From NCBI GenBank assembly GCA_039621445.1, contig CP154957.1, forward strand, positions 4,830,504-4,894,503: a DNA stretch of 64,000 nt, written 5' to 3'. Source of the stretch: Euglena gracilis. Lineage: Eukaryota; Euglenida; Euglenophyceae; Euglenales. How positions within the stretch are numbered: the first letter of the stretch is position 1; every line of letters starts with the position of its first letter. This document shows positions 11,701 through 21,036 of the stretch, piece after piece. The position numbers were made by a program, and so were the translations under genes. The notes beneath the pieces were generated by a model. It worked only from the letters and a program-made list of their open reading frames with translations. It was not told the origin of the DNA and did no database searches.

Positions 11701-13600
11701 GCAGTCGGCTCGGTCCAGGGAGCAGAAAAAGAAAGCCTGCTCACGGGAGCCACGATAATTACCGGGGCGCCCGCCCCGGATGTGCCTATGGCCACTCCCC
11801 TGGTTGGCAGGAAGTTTCTGAATATTCTTTTGCACTGGGGGTGAGTTCATTTTATTGTGCCAAATAGTTGCGCATTGTGAACCGCGGTATTCATCGTGAC
11901 CACCTCACAGTTAATCCCCCCACTGACACCCCAGTCCGATTTTTGCTTTCCAAGCGATGAGCCACCGCCCATCTCACATAACACGCTGCAGGGGATTCAA
12001 TCAAATTGCATCGAAAAGTGGGTTCCCAATAGAAATGACCCTCAAAAATGCGTTTTCCCAAAATGTGCAAAAACTGTTCTTTTTTTCAGGGAAGAAAAAT
12101 CCAGTTTTCGTGTCCTGCCAATTGGCAAGTAGTCACCTTGTTTGACCTCAGAGCCCCCAACGGGGGAAGGGGGCTATCATTTGGGTTTTTCTGTAAAATT
12201 GGGGGGGGGTTATTTGGGGGGGTCACCCTTATTTCAATTAATCCAATTCTTACACTCCCCACCATTTACCATCATGTTTTCCGTCGCCTCGGCCGGGAGT
12301 GCTTTGGCCACGTGTTTGGTGTTTGGTGTGGCCGCCGCTGTTTATGCTGCCCCCACCTTCCGTCTGTCTGGACTGTGACGTATCACACCCCCCCGGTCCA
12401 TTGACAGCGGGGGAGAGATGACCAACACGCCCCTGCCGGGAAGTACCAGACGCCTCCACATGAACCCTGTGTGGATGATTTCTCAGGGCCATCCATAGCT
12501 ACAAGAACCATCAAGTTTTCAAGCAGCCCGTAGCATTTTTTTGTTTTTATAATACCTTGGGTCTGATTTGGATGCCATTGAGCTGCTTTGTAGCACCTCG
12601 GGGAAGGGGGGCTCGTCGAGAAAGAATAGCCTGGTCTTGAGCAGAGAAGAACAGGTGCTGGCATCGGGCTTTTTTTGAAGGAAGTGCGCACCCCACCGGG
12701 GGGGGGGGGTGCTATGGGCAGGCAGGGGGGGGTAGGGCATTTTCAACACCCGGGGGGGGGTCGGGTTTTGGGGTGGGTAGTGCTGTAGCACACCCCCGGC
12801 GCCTTTGGCACCGGGGCCATTTTCAAAGGAAAGTTCGCTGGTTCGACAGGCCAGAACCGACCCCAACCCCCGGGGGGGGGGGTGCCTGCTATGGAGGCAC
12901 CCCATAACACAAGGCACCCCCTCCCCCGCCCCGGGGTAGTAAAAAGAAGCCTGACTGGCATGTGGGCATTGCAGTCAAGCGCGCTTTGGAACTCCCCAAC
13001 CCCAAAGAATCGGAAGAAGAGGAAGAAGAAAGAGAAGAAGAAGAAGAAGAAAAACAAGAAGAAGAAGAAGAAGAAGAATTCATTTTGTCATTTCCATCCT
13101 GCGCTGATTGCCCAATCTGTGACGCAGGGGCGTGTCTTCTGTGGTGCTGGTCCAACGTGCCCACCCCCCCTTCTGCAACCCGAACCTCCCAACTCATCAC
13201 CCAAGAGAGGCCCGATCCTCCGACTTCACCTCACACTGAGGGGCTCCGTTGCATTCGTCGAAAGCATTTGTTCCAGTTTGTACACCCGCCACTCGCGTTG
13301 TCTTTGTGCAATGCAGTTGGAAGTGGTGCCACATTTCCCCAGGTTCCTGCCCATGTTGCATCCACTGATGTTTATCGACCTGGGGTCTGGGGGATACCTG
13401 AAGTCTGCGTTCAGCCCTGCTGAGAGTGTCCTCCCTCCTATAACCCTGGCTTCTCCCCCCAGGGGGGGGTTGGTCCGGGGCCAGACCACCCCCAGAGAGG
13501 GGTGGGGGGTCCGGGCTGGGGGGGGGGTCCCCCCCCCGAAATCGAGCCATCTAAGGCAGTTGCCAGAATTTTCCAGACTTAGGAGGCATAAACTGCCCAA
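8741..13600. other. Gene-poor spacer with low-complexity tracts
   Basis: No exon with recognisable protein family was found. Contents: (CA)n near 9150-9170; an AT-rich tandem array of TATTCTATATTCYAT-type units at 10240-10520; a TTATATTTGGGGG remnant near 11335-11350; a G/C-run repeat at about 12690-12930 sharing GTGCCTGCTAT words with 19600-19880; a (GAA)n tract at 13012-13078. Open frames across these tracts are low-complexity and not believed. Confidence 0.55.
10240..10520. repeat. Tandem ATTCTATATTCCAT-type repeat
   Basis: About 280 bp of near-continuous TATTCTATATTC / CCATATTC / GGTATAT units with irregular period. It is AT-rich against a roughly 50 percent GC background. The open frames it produces (Ile/Tyr-rich) are artefacts of the repeat. 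Confidence 0.85.
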
Positions 13601-13628
13601 AAATTTAAACCCCCTCGAAGCGGAAAAG

Positions 13629-14388
13629 GAAGCGGAAAAACGCTTCCTAAAATGGCCTGTTTTTTTTAAGGGTTTTGGAAGAGGTACCGATTTCGGCCAT
13701 TTCTGATTACATGTTTGGCTTGTAGTAACGAAGTTTTAAAAACTCCGAAAACAAGCTAAAACGCCACTTAAATTTTGAAATTCAGCCTAAATGAACGAAA
13801 ACCCTACAAAAAATTCAAAGACAGCAATAAAGTGCAAACACACACCTCATGTCGGCTGCCGCCAGACGCAGAGGAAGACGATCCCCCCTGCAAAGGGGGG
13901 AAAATAATAAACACAAAATATAGGAAGCGGCAAAACTGACATTCCGCTTCAAATTCATGCATAGGTTACCAAAATCGACAGCAGAAGAAACTTGCCTGAG
14001 GGAATACCAACACAAACTGAATAAAATTTTCTTAAAATGACAACGAAGCGGAAAACCGCTTTAATAGGAAACAGAAAAATTATGCAATAAATCAGATAGA
14101 AGTAGATGCAATTCAAACAGTGAATAATAATGCCCACAAACATTCGTTCAGCATTTCCGGAGGGACGTGATGAACAGGCACACACTGAGCAGTAATCAAC
14201 GACATTAAGTACACACTACATACCGCAGAAGACATGACAGCCAGAAGAAATGGTATACAAATGTAACAAACAGAACACTACACACCTGTAATCAAAGTCG
14301 TCGCCTGAGGTACCGGGCCATCGTAAGCAGGTAGGAGTGAAAACCTGCAAAAAACAAGCGGGAAAGTGGCGAAGCGGGTTTCCGCTTC
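13629..14388. repeat. Three GAAGCGG...CCGCTTC hairpins downstream of the ParB-like gene
   Basis: Hairpins at 13629-13646, 14045-14061 and 14371-14388 have the same arms (GAAGCG / CGCTTC) and short A/T loops as those in the introns of the adjacent minus-strand gene. They lie beyond its stop codon (14859-14861), so they are in its 3' untranslated or flanking sequence. The motif was not noticed elsewhere in the window. Confidence 0.75.
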
Positions 14389-14858
14389 CTCAAAGCAAGG
14401 CAGATAAATTTTGTCTAATTCATACTGAACTGTACTGGTCTGAAACTACCATTGCCAACATCACTAAACGAACTGAATGCAGAAAGTAATGAGGTCTGTG
14501 AAACTTGAACTACCCAACAAATATAAATCCCGCCTGAAACAGTACTGAGAAGATGCATTGTATCCCGAAGCACCATTAACCGTGCAAGTTGCGGATTTGT
14601 AACTATGATTCTCAAAACAAAGGTCAGTGCTGGAACAAACCCCACAGCCCCCAGTTCCGCAGCCATGCCAAAGACAAGCACAAATGACAGACACGGCGAA
14701 ATGGGTGGGTGTGGTGTGGTGAAGGCGTGCGCATGGTTGGGGACTGGGTGTGGGTGTGGGTATGGGTCTGGGTCCAGTCCAGGTCTGGGTCTCGCTTGTC
14801 CCTCCCTCGCTGGCGGCACCAGCCGCCCGCTGCCACCGCGGCTGCCGCAGCCGCCCGC

Positions 14859-17800
14859 TCACTCGTCATCCACCAGCATCTCCTGGATGTTCTCCAGGGC
14901 GGACCGCTTCCTCGGCAGCAGGGAGCGGCGCAAACGGGAGACCTGGAACTCACATAACGGTTTTGATTCGATGCCATTGAGTGGAATCGCAGCGGAATCA
15001 ATTCACAGTAAAACGTGATACTCCCTACCAATCTTACGAAAATTGCTCTGATTCAGTTATAAGGAAGCGGAAAAACGCTTCGTCAAACAGAATTGTTAAA
15101 TGACTGCCAACTGGACAGATGGTATAAGGAAAGAGATATCACAGACAATCCACCATTAGGCCCCTCCCTGTGTGTCGGGCGCTCCGGCGGTTCCGGGGAC
15201 GACTCGTAGGAGTGCCGGGCCGGCTGCTGCGAGGAGGCGGACTGCTTCCCCCGGGCGCCCTTCTTGGGCGTGTCCTTGGTCTTCTTGTCTGGCTTGTCCT
15301 TGGTCTCCTTCTCCTTGTGCTTGTCCTGGGACTCCTTGGCCTTGGACTCCTTCGGGTCCCGGCCGCCCTGCTTGGACGGGGGCTCCTCCTCCGTCGGTGG
15401 TGCGGGGGCCGTCTCCGTCCCCTCCGGGATGTACCCGGACACGTTCAGGGCCACGTGGCGGACGATCTTCAGGTGGACGTCCTTGGCCACAGGGCAACCC
15501 AATGAAAATGCCTTTTGTGGAATCAGAAGGGAAAGGGATTGCAGATACAAATCAGCAAAAAAATAAACAAAACAACTCGAAGCGGTTTTCCGCTTCAATC
15601 TGTAAATCCAGAAAAAGAAACAGATTCAGCGAGGAGACCTTCGATTTATGCATTCGTCAAATGTCAAAACATGTGAAATTGAATTCAGTGAGAGTAAGAG
15701 ACAGAAGCCTGTGCCACCCTGCACCCAGATCACCGGCGGTAGCCCGTCGGCCACCCTCACTTCGCGGCCGATGTCCTCCAGGCAGCGCTGCTGGGATTCT
15801 GCATCGTCGGAGGGGAGCGCCGGCACGCCCCACAGCAGATTGATGGCGCTGCCTGCCCGCACCGCCAGCTGGGCGGACAGCACCGGCCGGGAACTCAGCA
15901 CCATCACCCACTCGGCGGTGGCCACCTCCAGCCGCCGCAGGAACCACCAGGCCACCTCCACAGGAACAAGATGGGCAACGTCGGGTGCACCGGATTGCAC
16001 TTCAAATCAGACATGGACAAAAACCAACGATGTTGGGTGACACTGCCCTCAACAACCGGGACACGTTTCATGCTTAAAGGATGAAAACTGAAGACAACAC
16101 CTTTAACATTAACTGGCATGCTAAGTGCAATCCGGGACCTGGTGCATCCCCTGCAAGGTGATCTGGCCGGGGTCCTACGACGGGAAGGAACAAGGTTTTT
16201 CTGTTATGTACGATGTACATGTATGCATTCACTTTGTCATAGACAAGAAAAGAAAACAACTTCTCTCATGAACAGGAAGCGCTTTTCCGCTTGATCATGA
16301 AATGAAGAAAATAATAACATAAAGTGCACCTTCATGGTCTTCTTGTTGGTGGTGAGCACGGACAGGGTCCTTCGCGCCCAGATCCACTCCGGGTCGGGCC
16401 CAGGCTGCGGGATGAAGAGGACGATGTCCTTGCGGAAGACGGTCATCTCACTGCCCAGCAACTTCGTCAGCCGCGCTTGGAGATCTCGCAGGTCGATGTC
16501 CCTCCCGACGGCGATCATGGGCACCCCCGTCAGCATGAGCCTCAACACCTCGGTATGCACGCTGTCCTCGTCGGCGAACTGCTGGGGCTCCACCTCCACC
16601 ACCACGGCTGCCAGGTCCAGCAGACGGAGGTCCTTCGGCCAGGCGTTGTCCGTGGACTGCATGGGCACCACGTGGATGAGGCCGGTCTTCGGCGCCTCAG
16701 GCTGGGCAGCCCGCTTGGCCGTGGCCCGGCCTGGCGTGGAGATCTCCTGGGTGCTGGACACCTCCTCCTCGGGCTTCTTGGACTTCCCGGGCGTTGACAG
16801 GCCGCGGCCAGGCAGGCTCATGCCGTGCAGGTCCAGGGTGCCGAAGACGCCCCCGATCTTGACGACGGGCTCCATCACGGGGCCAAGCAGCCGCTGCCTG
16901 AGGCCCTCGTACCGGGGGTCGGCCCACAGCGGCGCGCGGCGTACCACCTCGATGGGCGGCCGATGCCGGGGGACAACTGACATAGCATCTGAGAGGGTGA
17001 GCATTCACTGGGGGGGGTGCATTCACTCCAGGCTGCGAAACGACAATTGGTTTTACAAATTGGAAGTTGGTCCCCGCACAGGGGGCTTCGGGCGACCACC
17101 TCCACTTCACTCCGGTCATCGGCACCTTCACGTGCTCCGGCTGCAGGGCGGCCTCCAGCGCGGCCACTTGCACCAAGTCCTCTGTAAAAAGAAGAGAAAT
17201 GAAGAAACTGAAGCGGAAAAACGCTTCATGATGCTGACTGCGTATTATCCTTGTAAAGAACCAGTTATCAAAGATAGGGAAAGCCAGCAGTTCTAAGACT
17301 TGCACCATATGATTAATGAAAACACATAAACAGTACACACTTCTGGTCGGGTGAAGAACGTCGGCATCCAGCTCAGGGTGCTGCAGCAGCCACGTCCAGG
17401 TCCTCCGGCGCACCAGCTTCGCAGTCTCCTGCTTGGTAGCAGACTCCACTTTCTGTGTTGGATGAGTGGGTGAATACTGTGAACAGATATTTACACAAAA
17501 AATCAAATAAGTTTATATATGAAGCGGAAACACGCTTCCTTTCTGCATGATAAAAAATCTTTCTTTATTTTCGTGATTTGCAATCATTCGACAGATGTGG
17601 AATGTGAAATGTGGAGCCTGGCCCAGCCGTTGGGTGGTGGGCTTGGACTTCTCGTCCAACATCACCTGGGCCAGCTCCGCGTAGTCGTCCGGATGGTAGA
17701 AGGCCTCCAGGCACTTGAACGTGTGTGCGGTGACCCGGTCCCCACTACGGGTCTCCATCCTCTTCACCACCTCCACAGCCTCGTCCCCTATCTGCAGCAC

Positions 17801-18721
17801 CCACTCCGTGACCGGGACCATGGCTTTGACCCACGTGCCCTGAGGTGGACAAAAAATGAAATAGAGGATAATGAAGCGGAAAAACGCTTCCATGTGCATT
17901 TTTACTGTATTAGAAAACACATCAGAAAACCTCCAACCACAAACTGAGTATGCCATCTGCCATCATTTGTTAAATAACATGGGTTGTATAATCATCCATA
18001 GGCGACAGTACATACCAGGGCACCGTCCACGGTCTCCCGGCATCCCGTCTTGCTGTACACGTTCCTCAACAGCTCCGTTTTGGTGGGGTTGTACGCCACC
18101 CCCCTCCGCCTCGGCAAGGTCCCGGTTGTGGGTGTCCTCCTTCAGCAGCCAGTGCAGGCGGTCCGCCAGGGTCATGTCCATGACGTTGCCATCCATGGCC
18201 TGCAACCTGCCTGCCAGCTGCTGGCGCTCGATGATGCTGGTGTACTCCTTCACAACCTTGCACCGGAACCTCTCCGTGAAGCCTGGAGGCCGCCGGGCAT
18301 CGGCGATGGCGGCGTCGGCGATGGCCGACGCGGCCAGGTATCGATGTTGACCACTCAGTATCACCCACTTGCCGGTAGCTGCAAGGAGGGGGGGTCAGTT
18401 CAGAAAGAATCCATTGCCCCACACAAAGCATGAAAGAACATTTCCATATGATGCAACAGAGAAACACACAACCTACGTCCAACCCACCAAATTGAAGTGT
18501 GGGGGTCTGATCCACCTGACACGACAAACACAATATGAAGGGTGCTGGTGGACACCTCTCTCCGGCCACACCGTCAGCACCAGCTCCTGCGGCGGATTGT
18601 TCTTCAGCTCGGTGATGAGGTCGTTCACGTGCTCCTGACGGGGCCGCCGGACCTGCCCCCGGCTCAGGTCAACGTCCAGGACCAGCTGCCCGAGCCAGAA
18701 GCTTCGCGCCGAAACCAACAC
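14859..18721 (-). CDS. ParB/sulfiredoxin-fold N-terminal domain protein, 10 exons, one apparent frameshift
   Basis: Exons in gene order: 18721-18556, 18378-18016, 17839-17593, about 17453-17341, 17181-17080, 16988-16330, 16174-16139 (36 bp), 15955-15725, 15481-15143, 14942-14859 (TGA). Introns follow GT-AG and most exon phases agree. Residues early in the protein read VLDVDLS...RRPRQEHVNDLI...TVWP then, across intron 1, GKWVILSGQHRYLAAS. This is the ParB-like layout (specificity strand, then GxxHRxxA box). The remainder is unassigned: a Pro/Thr-rich linker and a long mixed alpha/beta region, then a Lys/Asp-rich stretch (KESKAKESQDKHKEKETKDK), and it ends in MLVDDE. Exon 2 reads through cleanly only if one base of the six-C run at 18099-18104 is ignored: a homopolymer error or a real lesion. 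No start codon was found; upstream DNA is repeat. Eukaryotic ParB-fold proteins are often phage- or bacterium-derived; the function here is unknown. Confidence 0.65.
14943..15142 (-). repeat. Intron 9 with hairpin 15064-15081
   Basis: GT-AG intron carrying GAAGCGGAAAAACGCTTC, six-base arms around a GAAAAA loop. Confidence 0.7.
15482..15724 (-). repeat. Intron 8 with hairpin 15579-15596
   Basis: GT-AG intron carrying GAAGCGGTTTTCCGCTTC, seven-base arms and a TTTT loop. The loop is inverted relative to most other copies. Confidence 0.7.
16175..16329 (-). repeat. Intron 6 with hairpin 16275-16292
   Basis: GT-AG intron carrying GGAAGCGCTTTTCCGCTTG, a variant of the same hairpin with one arm altered. 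Confidence 0.65.
17182..17340 (-). repeat. Intron 4 with hairpin 17210-17227
   Basis: GT-AG intron carrying an exact GAAGCGGAAAAACGCTTC copy about 30 nt upstream of the acceptor. Confidence 0.7.
17454..17592 (-). repeat. Intron 3 with hairpin 17521-17538
   Basis: Carries GAAGCGGAAACACGCTTC; one loop base differs from the consensus. Confidence 0.7.
17840..18015 (-). repeat. Intron 2 with hairpin 17873-17890
   Basis: GT-AG intron (GTATGT donor, CTCAG acceptor) carrying an exact GAAGCGGAAAAACGCTTC about 34 nt upstream of the acceptor. Confidence 0.7.
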
Positions 18722-18979
18722 CTGGGCCTGAAGAAGCCTGCCCTCCCTCAAAGGAACCTGGTGGGCGCCCTTGCCGCTGGCAGAGCCGGGACAAGCCAAA
18801 ATGACAGATGGTTCTGGGCTGCAAGAGCGCGCCGGAACACGGGCCAGGCATATCGGCAGCCAAAACGGCGAATGGGGGGGCGATAGAGGGCCTCCAGGAG
18901 AACATTTCGTCCCACCGACACTTCCAGAAATAATATACGTTTTCTCGAGATATTTTCGAACAATCGCTTTTTTTTTAAC

Positions 18980-19200
18980 CGAAAACCTCACCCCGACGAA
19001 ATGGCAGAGTCGAAAATGGGGGAAGGGGTTGGCTAACCCCACCCATTTTGGACCCCTTTGCGTGTAAACAACTCCGGCCTGGCAGGGAGTTCGGGGTCAA
19101 ACGGAGGTGATTCGGAAGCTCGGGATCCAGTCGCTTGCGACAGAAAAATAATTTTCCGGGACCGGGGCCGGGGTCATGGTGATATTCCGTGGTTTGCATT
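18980..19200. repeat. Dispersed repeat shared with 33795-33985
   Basis: The words GACGAAATGGCAGAGTCGAAA, GGCCTGGCRGGGAGTT, GATCCAGTCGCTTGCGAC and CCGGGGCC appear in the same order at both places. The copy here lies immediately 5' of the first recognised exon of the ParB-like gene. Confidence 0.7.
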
Positions 19201-19284
19201 ACCTACCCGGGGGGGGGGGGAGGGGGGTTCTACCTGCTCTTTTCCGGGTGGCAAGCTTCGCTCTTACTCTGAAGAAATCAGAGC

Positions 19285-19960
19285 TCAGCGACTCCCCGAA
19301 ATCCAACGACCGGTCGGAGGACACGTTTTCAGAGGTTTGGCCAAATTTGTCCCGGTGCAAAGCTCCAGGCCGAAAATTTTTGCACTCAAAATCTGCGAAT
19401 ATTGGCCAAAATGCCATTTTTTGGCACTTTTTGAGCAAAAATTTGTCAAATTGCCCAAAATTTTCTGCACAAAGTGCCGGAAAGAGAATTTTGGCCTTTT
19501 GGGGGGGGGAAGAGTCCCAGGTGCCCACCAACTTTTTCTTGACCCCTTCCCCCCCCCCCCAGTCGGAGGACACCTTTTTTGGTCACAACCAGGCTTTTTT
19601 TTAGTCCGGTGCCTACCCCATGGGGGGGGTGCTAGGGGCAGACACCCCATAGCACCCCATAGCACCCCATCCGCCCCCCCCCGGGGGGTCGGGTTTTGGG
19701 GTGGTGCCTGCGAATAGCAGGCACCCCCAAAAACCCGACCCCGGTGCTGAAGGCGCCAGGGGCCCGGAAAAGGCCATTTTCAATGAGAATTTTCTGGTCC
19801 CCCCCGAACCCCCCCCCCCCGGGGGTGTGCCTGCTAGGGGCAGCCCCCCCACACCCCCCCCCCCCCCGGTCAGTTAAAAAAAAAGCCTGGTCACAACCCT
19901 ATGTTCAACGACCCCCCCCCCCGGTCGGAGGACAGAGGTTACCGGTCGTTGGACATGGGG
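19285..19960. repeat. CGGTCGGAGGACA family plus TGCCTGCTAGGGGCA family
   Basis: 19285-19600 shares AGGACACGTTTTCAGAGGTTTGG-CCAAATTTGTCCCGG and the following AAATTTTTGC...GGCCAAAAT stretch with 47870-48130. 19600-19880 shares GTGCCTGCTAKGGGCAG, GGGTCGGGTTTTGGGG and GCCATTTTCAA words with 12690-12930. No coding potential. Confidence 0.7.
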
Positions 19961-20839
19961 GCACATGAGGACATGGGGAACATGACACCCAGCATGTGTG
20001 TTTGCAACCTCCCAACGGCTTGGGACGTTGCCGGAACAATTTGGGGAGGTCAGACTGAGCCCGAAACGATGCCCCCCCCAAATTTTGGCTTTGTGAGAAT
20101 TCAATGGTTGGTGTGTTGTGAACAAGCCACATGTGTGCAAGCTGAAATGGTTGATTTAAGCAAATGCGCACATGTCTGTCTGGTTTGCGCATCTGCGCTC
20201 ACCAACCTCTTGTGCAACACCACACACATACCATTTAGAGGGTGCAGGATGACTGCAGTTTATAATGCGAGATGCTTCGCAGAATTTAAATACAGCTAAA
20301 AAACCAGATTTTTTGGCCCAAACTTCTTCAGTTTGGTCATTGGTTGCAAAATAAATGGCCACTCCAAATTGTATCCTCGAAAATTAAGTTGAAAAGTGTC
20401 TTTCACCCCCAAAATTTCAGTGGGATCATGTGCATGCACATGTATTTAGAATGTCTACTGATTATGGTGCGCAAAAAAGTTTTATTTGCAGCGCTTACGA
20501 TCGCATTGGGGAAAAAGTCAAGAGTTCTTCGCCCCCCAGGAAAAAAAGAATGAGACGCCAATAAAAAGGCCAGGCAGGTCAAAAGCCTCGCCAGTCGCCG
20601 ATGAATTTTGAGCCAGGGCTGTACGGGAATGCCTGGCAGGGGAGGGGGTCGAATCCCCAGCCACCGCAGCAAGGAAAAATCCTCTCTGGGAATACGGGAA
20701 GGCCTGGGGGGGCTGGTGGGCCCCCCCCCACCACCAGGTGGGGGACCCACAAGGCCATTTTGAAAACACCCACGGCGGGGGGGGGGTCGTGGCACTCAGA
20801 AGAAACCTGTCACAGGTCAGGTGGTGGTGCAGGGATGGC

Positions 20840-20975
20840 TTTAACGTGGCACGCTGTGACCCCAATGTGACCCCGACATGACCCCAACGTGACCTTGTCG
20901 TGACATAACATGACCCCGGCGTGACCTGGCGTGACCCTGACATGACCCCGGCGTGACCTGACGTGACCCCCTGTG
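20840..20975. repeat. Degenerate TGACCCCRACRTGACC tandem repeat
   Basis: Roughly 10-bp units (GTGACCCCGGC, ATGACCCCAAC, GTGACCTG) are repeated many times over about 135 bp, just upstream of the IWR1-like first exon. The spacing suggests a minisatellite; a binding-site array is possible but unsupported. Confidence 0.7.
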
Positions 20976-20996
20976 CCTCTCTCTCCGCTGTCCAGC
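20976..20996 (+). promoter_or_regulatory. Possible splice-leader acceptor of the IWR1-like gene
   Basis: A pyrimidine tract (CCTCTCTCTCCGCTGTCCAG) ends in AG about 40 nt upstream of the ATG at 21037. Euglenids trans-splice a leader onto most mRNAs, so this is a plausible site. No direct evidence. Confidence 0.3.
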
Positions 20997-21036
20997 TCAC
21001 TCTGCCTGAGCGCGCACGCCGTGACGCCGCCGCCAC

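Noticed and set aside
12889-13200. Ser-rich minus-strand open frame and its Glu-rich plus counterpart
   Set aside because: Translation of a (GAA)n tract.
15170-15843. Plus-strand frames opposite the ParB-like exons
   Set aside because: Shadows of the GC-rich minus-strand exons; splice signals and phases support only the minus strand.
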